A program made the translations under genes and the position numbers. Positions 25,523-33,814 of a DNA stretch of 64,000 bases are shown piece after piece (within the stretch, counting starts at the first letter, position 1; each line of letters starts with the position of its first letter). Origin of the DNA: Flavobacteriales bacterium. Its GTDB lineage: Bacteria > Bacteroidota > Bacteroidia > Flavobacteriales_F > PHOS-HE28. The stretch lies in NCBI GenBank assembly GCA_030584065.1, contig CP129489.1, positions 1,698,640-1,762,639 on the forward strand, written 5' to 3'. The notes below the pieces were generated by a model. The model was not told the DNA's origin and made no database searches. It worked only from the letters and a program-made list of their open reading frames with translations.

Positions 25523-28500
25523 CTATCGGACCACGGTCACATGGCCGACCGTCTCCCGCTCTTCATTGTTGCACGCGCCGGTGTACCTGAGCACGAAGAC
25601 GTACACGCCATCCTGCACCGTGCCGCCGTTGTAGCGGCCGTCCCAGAAGGGCTCCATGCCCTCATTGGCCCAGAGCTGCTCGCCCCAGCGGTTGAAGATC
25701 GACATCTTCACGGTACGCTCCCCGAAGCCGGCGATGCGGAAGACGTCATTCACGTTGTCGCCATCAGGCGTGAAGGCGTTGGGCGCGAAGACCTGCGGCA
25801 GGGAATCGAGCATGATGACCTTCACGCTGTCGGTGTGGGGGCAGCCCCACAGGTCCACCATCTCATAGGTGTACATGCCAGGCGCCCAGGCACGGGTCTC
25901 CCGCGTCTCCGCCCCATTGCTCCAGCGGAAGGCCAGTCCGTCGATGGGAACCCGGAGCTCGGCAACGGCATCCGGGCAGACCTGCACCGAATCATAGAGC
26001 GCATGGCGCGGGGCCGCCGGGATCGCCACCTGCACGGCACCCTGGCATAGTCCGTCAGACACGGTCACCGAGTAGGTGCCGGCTTCCTGCACGGCGATAC
26101 TGGGGGTGGTTTCGCCGGTGCTCCAGGCATAGCTGGCCGCCGCTGGGTCCGTGTCTGGGAGGATGACATTGAGCACGGCCTCGCCATCGGGGCACAGCAC
26201 TGTGTCACCCACATAGTAGACCGGCAGCACATTGTTCAGGATCACCTGCATGGATGCCGCATCATCCTGTCCGCAGCCCAGGTCGGTCACATTCAGGGTG
26301 ACGATGTAGACCCCGGGCAGCGTGTACTGGTGGGAGGCCTCCGGTCCGCTGATGACGGTGCCATCGCCCATATCCCAGGTGAAGGCCAGGCTGTCGCCCG
26401 TGCTCAGGTTGCCGGTGGTGAGCGTGAGGGTGGTGCAATCCCCTACCTGCTCGGCGGTGAAGGCCGCCGCCACCGGCTCGAGCGGATCGATCTGCACATC
26501 GATGGATACCGTCTCGCTCGGCGAGCAGCCCAGCGTATCCGTCATGGTCAGCGTCACGGTATAGGTGCCGGGGCCGCTGAACACGTGCGTGATGTCCACG
26601 GTGGTGTATGACGTTCCGTCGCTCAGCTGCCACAGGTACGCGGCATTGGTGCCCGTGCTCTGGTTGGTCGTAGCGAGCAGCAGTTCATCGCAATCGAACA
26701 CCTGGTCCGCCACGAACGCCGCATCGATCGGCTCGCTGGGCATCACCGTCACCTGCACGATGGCGGTATCGGCCAGGTTGCAGCTGGACGTATCGTTCAC
26801 GATGAGGGTGACGGCGTAGGTGCCCACGCCCTGGAAGAGGTGAACAACGTCGGCGGTTGCATAGGTCGCTCCATCGCCCATGTCCCATTGGTAGGTCATG
26901 CTTCCCCCGGTGCTCTGGTTGGTGCATGCCACGCTGAGCTCCTCGCAGCCGGGCGATTCGCTGATGGCGAAGGCTGCGGCCACCTGGAGCGGCGGGCCGA
27001 TATCGATGGGCACCTGCACCGTGTCGGCTCCGCTGCAGCCGGTGGGATCCTCGGCGATGAGCTGCACCAGATAGCTGCCGGGGCCGGGGAACTGGTGAAC
27101 CACATTGGTATCCGTGTACTGCGTGCCGTCCCCCATGTCCCAGTACCAGGTGAGCGGGTCGCCGGTGCTGAGGTTGGTGGTGCTGATCTCCATCTGCGTG
27201 CAATCGATGGTCTGCGTCCAGGTGAAATCCGCATCGATGGGCTGCTGGGCGCCGATGGTGATGGGCAGGTAGATGGTATCCGCCAGGTTGCACGAGAGGG
27301 AATCCATGGCGATCAGGGTCACCGTATAGGCGCCCGGCTCCGTGTAGGCATGGCTCGGCTCGAAGGCCTCCACGGGCGGGCTCCCATCGCCGAAGTCCCA
27401 CACCCAGGTATCGCCGGTACTGGCGTTGCTGAAATCGATGACGATGGGCGCACAGCCCTGGTTGAGGGTGCTGGCCCCAGCGGCATTCACCCCGCTGACC
27501 GCGAAATCGATCTTGAAGACGCCGATGTCCCAACCGCTGGGCTGCACGTTGCTGTACGCGCCCGGAGTGGTGGGAAACCCGCCGCTGGTGCAGACCGCTT
27601 GGTACACTTTGCCGTTGGCATCGAACCGGCTGGTACCGCCGTCCACATGGCCGGCGCCCTGGTAGTACGTCCCGTAGATGATGTTGGCCATGTCGGGCTC
27701 GTAGGTGGCCAGGTAGAAGCCACCCGAGGTGTAGAGGGGCGTTCCTGCTGTCGGCCAACCTGAGCCCACGCTGTAGCCGCTGATGTAGATATTGCGGCAC
27801 ACGTCCACGAGGAAGGCCACCGGCACCATGCTGCCGCCGAAACCGCCGGCATCAGCACCCAGCTGCGTGCGGAACACCTGTCCGGAGAGCGCCGCGTCGA
27901 ATTCGGCGACGAAGATTCCGCCGGTGGCCTGCCCGTAGGTGCCCGCCGGCCAGATGCCCAGGTTGGCAGCAGGCGATTGGCCGTAGATGTACGCATTGTC
28001 ATCAAGGTCCAGCTGGAGGAAGAATGCCACATCCTCGCCATTGCCGCCGAAATAGGTGCATGCCAGCACGCTGCTCGCATCCGCATCGAACTTGGCGATG
28101 AAGGCCTCGCGCCCGCCATTGGAGGCAGCCTGGTAGGCCGCCGGGCCTGCCGGCAAGGTGGACCCGAGGGTGCCGCCGCACACCACCGGCTGCCCGGCCC
28201 CATCGAGCTTGATGCCGAAGCACATGTCCGCCTGGGCGGTGCCGAAGTAGGTGCCGAAGATGAGGCTGCCCAGATCGGGCGCCAGGCAGAAGGCCACGCC
28301 ATCCTGCGCACCGGCATGGGCGGGCTGGAACGCACCACCGCTCACCGGGAAGCCCGGGGAATCGGAGCAGCTGGCCACATAGATCCTTCCCGCAGCATCG
28401 CAGATCACCTCGCCGCGGTAGGTATCGCCGTAGTTGCTCGTGAATGAATTGCGGCCATCGTTGCCGGGCGTGCCCATGTAGGTGCTGCCGACCAGGGCGG

Positions 28501-29692
28501 TCCCCGTGGGATTCAGCTTCGTGACCACGATATCCGCGGCGCCCCCGTTGTACGTGGGATCGAACGCACCTGCGCTCACCGGATAATCCGACGATGCCGA
28601 GCTCCCGAACACCGTAAGCTCTCCATTGGTGGTCACCACCAGGCTGTGTGGATAGTCGCCGCTGTTGCCGCCGAGGTAGGTGGCAAAAAGCAGCGTGGTG
28701 CCCGTGGGGTTGAGCTTGCTCACCGCAATGTCGATGCCGCCGTTGTTGGTGCCATCGAACGCACCTGGCGTGGCCGGATAGCCCTGGCCGAAGCAGATGG
28801 CCCCGGTGTAGATGTTCCCCAGGATGTCGTAGGTGGCGGTATGCCCGTAGTTCTGCGTGGTGCCGATGTTCCCGGTACCGCTAAGCGTGCTGGCCACCAG
28901 CGTGGGGTCGATCACGATAGGGCGGTCGGCAACGACGCCCTTGCCGAAGGCAAAGCCCACGGTGCTGCCCTCCAGGGTGAAGCGGCAGGGCACCTTCTCC
29001 CGGTCGCCATCAGCATACCACGCGATGGGGGCCATCTCCTTGAGCTCTCCCACGGAGGTCTGCAGCAGGAGCCGGCCATGCTCATCGATGGCCATACCGT
29101 CCAGCCCCTCATAGCGGAAGCGAACCTGCTGCGCGGCCTCCCGGTCGGCCAGCAGCACATCATACTTGAACCCGCCGGCCTCCTCATGCAGGCGGAGGTC
29201 CACCCCCGGCCACAGCTCGCGGTAGCGCACCTCACCGAAATGATGCACCTCTGATGCCCAAGCGGCCGGGTCGGCCCCGATGAAGTAGTTGAAGTAATCC
29301 ACCGATCGCCCCTCGGCGGTGACCTGCGCAGCGGCATTCGCTCCCTCGAACCAGGCATACCAAGCATGGCCATTCACCCTGACCCGCTGCATGGCTCCTG
29401 GACCCTCGTGCTGGGCATCGTGAACGCGGTCGGGCACCGCTTCATCCAGCTTGGAGAACACGAGGCGGTTGCGCTCTGCGAACAGCGCTACCACACCGAA
29501 ATCGGCCCGGTAGAGGATGGGGCTCTGCCATTGGCCCTTGTTCTCCACGTACTCGCCATGTAGCGTTGGGGCCGGAGCGGATGGCCCGTGGCCGGTTGCG
29601 TGCCCATGGTCGTGCTGCGCTTTGGCGGCCAACCCGAGGATCAGGCAGCCCGAAAGGCTCCAGGTGCGAATGGTTGGGAGGTCGTACGGCAT
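25523..29692 (-). CDS. Giant surface protein: DUF7948, SBBP repeats, 5 PKD, T9SS type B domain (first paralogue)
   Basis: This 1389-aa protein is the largest and first-transcribed of the three paralogues. It has a signal peptide to ~residue 26 and then HDHGHATGHG. A DUF7948-like region begins VENKGQWQSP, and SBBP repeats run to ~720. Five consecutive PKD domains follow (cores VWDFGDGSP, WYWDMGDGT, YQWDMGDGA, YLWQLSDGT, FTWDMGDGT), each with one conserved Cys before its first strand. The protein ends with a type B sorting domain (PNAFTPDGDNVNDVF ... IFNRWGEQLW). The other two copies have only two PKD domains, so the array has expanded or contracted. The ATG at 29692 fits the signal peptide. 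Function: probably adhesion or matrix. Confidence 0.9.
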   Translation of the reverse strand: MPYDLPTIRTWSLSGCLILGLAAKAQHDHGHATGHGPSAPAPTLHGEYVENKGQWQSPILYRADFGVVALFAERNRLVFSKLDEAVPDRVHDAQHEGPGAMQRVRVNGHAWYAWFEGANAAAQVTAEGRSVDYFNYFIGADPAAWASEVHHFGEVRYRELWPGVDLRLHEEAGGFKYDVLLADREAAQQVRFRYEGLDGMAIDEHGRLLLQTSVGELKEMAPIAWYADGDREKVPCRFTLEGSTVGFAFGKGVVADRPIVIDPTLVASTLSGTGNIGTTQNYGHTATYDILGNIYTGAICFGQGYPATPGAFDGTNNGGIDIAVSKLNPTGTTLLFATYLGGNSGDYPHSLVVTTNGELTVFGSSASSDYPVSAGAFDPTYNGGAADIVVTKLNPTGTALVGSTYMGTPGNDGRNSFTSNYGDTYRGEVICDAAGRIYVASCSDSPGFPVSGGAFQPAHAGAQDGVAFCLAPDLGSLIFGTYFGTAQADMCFGIKLDGAGQPVVCGGTLGSTLPAGPAAYQAASNGGREAFIAKFDADASSVLACTYFGGNGEDVAFFLQLDLDDNAYIYGQSPAANLGIWPAGTYGQATGGIFVAEFDAALSGQVFRTQLGADAGGFGGSMVPVAFLVDVCRNIYISGYSVGSGWPTAGTPLYTSGGFYLATYEPDMANIIYGTYYQGAGHVDGGTSRFDANGKVYQAVCTSGGFPTTPGAYSNVQPSGWDIGVFKIDFAVSGVNAAGASTLNQGCAPIVIDFSNASTGDTWVWDFGDGSPPVEAFEPSHAYTEPGAYTVTLIAMDSLSCNLADTIYLPITIGAQQPIDADFTWTQTIDCTQMEISTTNLSTGDPLTWYWDMGDGTQYTDTNVVHQFPGPGSYLVQLIAEDPTGCSGADTVQVPIDIGPPLQVAAAFAISESPGCEELSVACTNQSTGGSMTYQWDMGDGATYATADVVHLFQGVGTYAVTLIVNDTSSCNLADTAIVQVTVMPSEPIDAAFVADQVFDCDELLLATTNQSTGTNAAYLWQLSDGTSYTTVDITHVFSGPGTYTVTLTMTDTLGCSPSETVSIDVQIDPLEPVAAAFTAEQVGDCTTLTLTTGNLSTGDSLAFTWDMGDGTVISGPEASHQYTLPGVYIVTLNVTDLGCGQDDAASMQVILNNVLPVYYVGDTVLCPDGEAVLNVILPDTDPAAASYAWSTGETTPSIAVQEAGTYSVTVSDGLCQGAVQVAIPAAPRHALYDSVQVCPDAVAELRVPIDGLAFRWSNGAETRETRAWAPGMYTYEMVDLWGCPHTDSVKVIMLDSLPQVFAPNAFTPDGDNVNDVFRIAGFGERTVKMSIFNRWGEQLWANEGMEPFWDGRYNGGTVQDGVYVFVLRYTGACNNEERETVGHVTVVR

Positions 29693-29826
29693 GGTCAGGG
29701 CTTCAGGGTAGATGGATGACAAGGGTTCGGCCCCGAAGGTTGCCTTGTGCCTCCCTGGAGCGCGGCGCCGAGCCACCGAGCCCGTCGGAATACCCGCTGA
29801 GGCCGGAATGCGCGCCGACGAGCCGG

Positions 29827-31590
29827 CTACCTGAACTGCAGGTCGTAGAGCTTGCGGTAAGCGCCTCCGCGCAGCAGCAGCTCCTGGTGGGTGCCCTGCT
29901 CGATGACGCGCCCCTTCTCAAGGACCAGGATGCGATCGGCGTGCTGCACCGTGCTCAGGCGATGGGCGATGACGATGCTGGTCCGCCCACGGGTGATGCG
30001 CTCGGTGGCCTGCTGGATCAGCTGCTCGCTCAGGCTGTCGACACTGCTTGTGGCCTCATCCAGCACGAGCACCTTGGGGTGCTGGACCGCCGCGCGGATG
30101 AACGCGAGCAGCTGCCGCTGGCCCGTGCTGAGGATGCCGCCGCGCTCGCCCACCTCGGTGTCGTAGCCCTTGGGCAGCTTCATGATGAAGTCGTGCGCGC
30201 CCACCTCCCGTGCCGCGGCCTCCACCTCAGCGCGGCTCACGGAGGGGTCGTGCAGCGTGATGTTGCTGTGGATCGTGTCGCTGAAGAGGAAGACATCCTG
30301 CAGCACCACGCTGATGCTCCGCCGCAGGTCGCCCAAGCGGTAGTCCCTGATGTCAACGCCATCCAGCAGCACTGCGCCCTTCTGGAACTCATAGGCCCGG
30401 CTGAGTACCTTGATGATGCTGCTCTTGCCACTGCCCGTGGCGCCAACCAGCGCGATCATCTGCCCCGCACGGGCCTCGAAGCTCACGTCCTGCAGCACCC
30501 ACCGGGGTTCCTCCTCCGGGGTATCATCGGCATAGGCGAACCAGAGCCCATCGAAGCGGATGTCGCCCCGGAGCCCGGCGGTCGAGGCGGTTCCTTCGTC
30601 GGCGATGGCCGCCTCGGTATCCAGCACCTTGAAGACGCGCTCGCTGCCCACCATGCCCATCTGCAGCACGTTGAAGCGGTCGGCCAGCTGTCGGATGGGC
30701 CGGAAGAGCATGTTGATGAAGAGGATGTAGGCGAAGACATCGCCCAGCGTGGCATGGCCGGCCAGTACGTCCTTCACCCCCCACCATACCAGGAAGCCGA
30801 GCGAGATGGCGCTGAGGACCTCCACTACAGGGAAGAAGATGCTGTAGGCGAGCACACTGCGGATGTGCGCGGCGCGGTGCTCCCGGTTGATCTCCTTGAA
30901 CTTGCGGAACTCCTGCTCCTCGCGCCCGAAGAGCTGCACCACGGCCATGCCCTGGATGTGCTCCTGCACGAACGTGTTGAGCCGCGCCACCTGCGTGCGC
31001 ACATCCTGGAAGCTCTTCTGGATGCTGTTCTTGAAGATGCTGGTGCTCCACAGCAGCAGCGGGATCGGCACCATGCTCAGCAGCGCCAGCTTCCAGTTCA
31101 CGATGAGCATCACGGCCACCACCACCACCAGCTTCAGGATGTCGCCCATGATCATGAGCAGGCCCTGGGAAAAGATGTCGTCGATGGTCTCGATGTCGCT
31201 GATCACGCGTGTCACCAGCTGCCCGATGGGCGTACGGTCGAACCAGCGGAGCTTGAACCCCATGATGCGGGCATAGAGCCGCTGACGCAGGTCGAAGGTG
31301 ACGGCCTGCCCCAGCCAGGCGGTCCAGTAGGCCTGGTAGAATTGGACGATCGTCTCCACCAGCAGCAGGGCAACCACGATGAGCGTAACCGTCCACAGGC
31401 CCCGCTCGTCGCCGGTGAGGGCGTAGTCATCGATCATGTCGCCCATGAGGAGCGGACGCACCACCCCAATGGCCGCGAGCAGGATGGTGAGCGCGAACGT
31501 CGACCAGAAGACCGCACGGTAGGGACGCGTGAATGCGAACACGCGCCCGAAGAGCTTGCGGTCGAATGCCTTGCCTTGCGCGGAGCTCAT
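29827..31590 (-). CDS. ABC transporter half-protein (permease fused to ATPase, MsbA/MDR-like)
   Basis: This 587-aa exporter has six transmembrane helices in residues ~25-300 and a C-terminal ATPase. The ATPase has Walker A GATGSGKSS, a Q-loop VLQDVFLFSDT, signature LSTGQRQL (Thr instead of the second Gly of LSGGQ), Walker B VLVLDEATSSVD and the switch His in IVIAHRLSTV. It should work as a homodimer exporting a lipid or a drug-like compound; the substrate is unknown. The ATG at 31590 gives the family N-terminus. It follows truA by 98 bases on the same strand and may be co-transcribed. Confidence 0.93.
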   Translation of the reverse strand: MSSAQGKAFDRKLFGRVFAFTRPYRAVFWSTFALTILLAAIGVVRPLLMGDMIDDYALTGDERGLWTVTLIVVALLLVETIVQFYQAYWTAWLGQAVTFDLRQRLYARIMGFKLRWFDRTPIGQLVTRVISDIETIDDIFSQGLLMIMGDILKLVVVVAVMLIVNWKLALLSMVPIPLLLWSTSIFKNSIQKSFQDVRTQVARLNTFVQEHIQGMAVVQLFGREEQEFRKFKEINREHRAAHIRSVLAYSIFFPVVEVLSAISLGFLVWWGVKDVLAGHATLGDVFAYILFINMLFRPIRQLADRFNVLQMGMVGSERVFKVLDTEAAIADEGTASTAGLRGDIRFDGLWFAYADDTPEEEPRWVLQDVSFEARAGQMIALVGATGSGKSSIIKVLSRAYEFQKGAVLLDGVDIRDYRLGDLRRSISVVLQDVFLFSDTIHSNITLHDPSVSRAEVEAAAREVGAHDFIMKLPKGYDTEVGERGGILSTGQRQLLAFIRAAVQHPKVLVLDEATSSVDSLSEQLIQQATERITRGRTSIVIAHRLSTVQHADRILVLEKGRVIEQGTHQELLLRGGAYRKLYDLQFR

Positions 31591-31688
31591 ACCAGGATGG
31601 ATGGCCGCCGGGACGCCGATGCGCGGATAGCCCGATGGATTTGTGCCTCTAGCCCGTGCATCCCTCTCCGTCCTTCCGCCTGTGCGGT

Positions 31689-32465
31689 TTATTCCGGGCA
31701 GCAAAGATCGCTCGGCAGGAATGGATACACGACATGCTCCAGGTAAAGCCCGCAGGCAGGGGCGCTCCGGCCGGCGGTGTGGCGGTCCCGTGCAGCCAGC
31801 ACCTCGGCCATGTGGGCGGCGGGCTGCTGCCCTTTGCCGATGCGGATGCAGGTGCCCACCACGGCGCGCACCATGTTGCGCAGGAAGCGATCGGCCTTGA
31901 TGCGGAAGAGATAGCCGTTGGACGTCTCCTCCCAGCGCGCCTCGCGCACGTCGCAGAGGCTGGTCTTCACATCGCTGCCCACCTTCTGGAAGCTGCTGAA
32001 GTCGTGCGTGCCGATGAGGGTGCGGCAGGCCTCGTTCATCACCACCACATCCAGCGCTGGCTTCAGCTGGTGCGACAGATGCGTGAGGAAGGGATCCTTC
32101 AGCCGGTGGATGCGGTAACAATAGCCGCGCTCGGTGGCGCTGAAGCGGGCATGCGCGTCGTCCGGCACGCTGATCACGCGCTTGACGGCGATGTCGTCGG
32201 GCAGCAGGCTGTTGAGGCTGTACACGAAGCGCTCATCCAAGGGCGCATCGCTGGGCCCGTCGAAATGCAAGAAGTACCGCGTGGCGTGCACGCCGGTGTC
32301 GGTGCGGCCGCAGCCCACGGCATTCACCTTGTGCCGGTGCAGGGCGAACTGCAGCGCGCGCTCCACCTCGGCCTGCACGCTGGGCGCATAGGGCTGCCGC
32401 TGCCAGCCGCGGTAGGCCGTGCCGTTGAAGGCGATCTCGAGGAAGTAGCGCGGGAGGATCTCCAT
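31689..32465 (-). CDS. truA: tRNA pseudouridine(38-40) synthase
   Basis: This 258-aa enzyme converts U38-U40 of tRNA anticodon arms to pseudouridine. The catalytic Asp56 lies in GCGRTDTGVHA. Other family blocks are AYRGWQRQP near the start, FSATERGYCYRI, HDFSSFQK and FLRNMVRAVVGT. Length is typical. The ATG at 32465 is set by homology (MEILPRYFLEIAFNGTAY) and by a minus-strand -7 element TACTTTCG (32474-32481) eight bases upstream. It is divergent from the phosphodiesterase gene, with 150 bases between them. Confidence 0.96.
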   Translation of the reverse strand: MEILPRYFLEIAFNGTAYRGWQRQPYAPSVQAEVERALQFALHRHKVNAVGCGRTDTGVHATRYFLHFDGPSDAPLDERFVYSLNSLLPDDIAVKRVISVPDDAHARFSATERGYCYRIHRLKDPFLTHLSHQLKPALDVVVMNEACRTLIGTHDFSSFQKVGSDVKTSLCDVREARWEETSNGYLFRIKADRFLRNMVRAVVGTCIRIGKGQQPAAHMAEVLAARDRHTAGRSAPACGLYLEHVVYPFLPSDLCCPE

Positions 32466-32473
32466 GCGGGCGG

Positions 32474-32481
32474 CGAAAGTA
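32474..32481 (-). promoter_or_regulatory. -7 promoter element for truA
   Basis: The minus strand reads TACTTTCG, eight bases before the truA ATG. Confidence 0.45.
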
Positions 32482-32615
32482 CTTGGGGCAGCAGGGTTGA
32501 GCAGGCTGCGGGTCGCTTCGCGGCGACAGGCCCGATCGGTCGATGGTTGTGGGCCCAGCACCCAACCTGCCTTCACCTCAACCTTCAACCCCCGACCTTC
32601 TGTCATCTTCGCCCC

Positions 32616-33116
32616 ATGCGCATCGGCCTCCTTTCCGACACACACGGTTGGCTCGACCCCAGGCTCCAGGAGCACTTCGCGCCATGCGATGAGATCTGGC
32701 ATGCGGGCGACATCGGTGACCTGAGCGTGACCGATGAGCTCGCGCGCTGGAAGCCGCTGCGCGCGGTCTGGGGCAATATCGACGACGCCAAGGCACGCGC
32801 GTCCTTCCCCGAGCACCAGCGCTTCACCTGCGGCGGCGTGCGTGTGTGGATGACGCACATCGGCGGAAGGCCTCCGCGCTACGACCGAGCAGTTGCGGAA
32901 GAGCTGCGCCGCGACCCGCCCGGCCTCTTCATCTGCGGCCATTCGCACATCCTGCTGGTGCAGTTCGACCCGACGCTGAACTGCCTGCACCTCAATCCCG
33001 GCGCCGCAGGCAGGCACGGCTGGCACAAGGTGCGCACGGCGCTGCGGTTCACCCTGGCGGAGGGCCGCCCCGGGGACCTTGAGGTCATTGAGCTGGGGCC
33101 TCGCGGGCAGGCCTGA
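32616..33116 (+). CDS. YfcE/MJ0936-type metallophosphoesterase
   Basis: This 166-aa phosphodiesterase has the metal ligands of the family: SDTHGW (residues 7-12), HAGDIGD, GNIDD, THIGG and the terminal GHSH followed by LNPGAAG. It hydrolyses phosphodiesters in vitro in characterised relatives; the natural substrate is unknown. It starts at the ATG at 32616, five bases after CATCTTCG. It lies 37 bases upstream of recR in the same direction. Confidence 0.92.
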   Translation: MRIGLLSDTHGWLDPRLQEHFAPCDEIWHAGDIGDLSVTDELARWKPLRAVWGNIDDAKARASFPEHQRFTCGGVRVWMTHIGGRPPRYDRAVAEELRRDPPGLFICGHSHILLVQFDPTLNCLHLNPGAAGRHGWHKVRTALRFTLAEGRPGDLEVIELGPRGQA

Positions 33117-33141
33117 GTCAGGCTCCTGCCCCACCAAGCCT

Positions 33142-33149
33142 TTCCTTTG
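33142..33149 (+). promoter_or_regulatory. -7-like element before recR
   Basis: TTCCTTTG four bases before the recR ATG, identical to the element before the nitroreductase gene at 57840. Confidence 0.4.
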
Positions 33150-33153
33150 CCGC

Positions 33154-33771
33154 ATGTCCCTCTCCTCCGCGCTGCTCGAGAACGCCGTGGACCAGCTGGC
33201 CAGCCTCCCCGGCATCGGCCGGCGCACCGCCATGCGCCTGGCGCTCGACCTGCTCCGGCGCGAGCCGCAGGAGGTGGCGCGCTTCAGCGAGGCCATCCGC
33301 CGCATGCGCGACGAGCTCCGCTACTGCGAGGTGTGCTGCAACATCAGCGACGAGCCGCGTTGCGCCATCTGCCGCGACCCCGCGCGCGATGCCGGCCTCA
33401 TCTGCGTGGTGGAGGACATCCGAGACGTGATCGCCATCGAGGGTACCCGCCAATACCGCGGGCTCTACCACGTCCTCGGCGGCGTCATCAGCCCGATGGA
33501 GGGCCTCGGCCCGGATGACCTGAATACCCAGGAGCTCATGGACCGTGTGCTCCGGGGCGGTGTGCGCGAGGTGGTGCTCGCCCTGGGAGGCACCCTGGAG
33601 GGCGATACCACGGGGTTCTACCTGAACCGCCGGCTCACCGAGGCCGGCGTGCTCGTCACCGCCATCGCACGCGGCATCAGCGTGGGCAGCGGCCTTGACC
33701 AGGCAGACGAGGTGACCCTGGGGCGCAGCATCGCCGACCGGAAACCCTATGAGCAAACGATCAGGCGATAA
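33154..33771 (+). CDS. recR: Recombination mediator RecR
   Basis: This 205-aa protein of the RecFOR pathway loads RecA at gaps. An N-terminal helix-hairpin-helix (LASLPGIGRRTAMRLAL, ~residues 15-31) is followed by a zinc finger (YCEVCCNI ... CAIC) and a Toprim domain (LICVVEDIRDV). The C-terminal Walker B-like end contains TARGISVG-like AIARGISVGSGLDQAD. All expected parts are present and the length is normal. An alternative start of the next gene overlaps its 3' end. Confidence 0.97.
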   Translation: MSLSSALLENAVDQLASLPGIGRRTAMRLALDLLRREPQEVARFSEAIRRMRDELRYCEVCCNISDEPRCAICRDPARDAGLICVVEDIRDVIAIEGTRQYRGLYHVLGGVISPMEGLGPDDLNTQELMDRVLRGGVREVVLALGGTLEGDTTGFYLNRRLTEAGVLVTAIARGISVGSGLDQADEVTLGRSIADRKPYEQTIRR

Positions 33772-33814
33772 GGCACACCGCCAAGCGCTCGCACCAGCAC
33801 GCCCCCGGGCCCGC

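Noticed and set aside
29827..31590. Non-functional ABC ATPase because the signature is LSTGQ
   Set aside because: All other ATPase motifs are intact, and as far as I recall this variant signature occurs in other Bacteroidota exporters.
33749..33814. Upstream start for the GT2 fusion at 33749
   Set aside because: It would add a basic, non-conserved tail overlapping recR; GT2 enzymes normally begin at the MKLSVIIVNYN strand.
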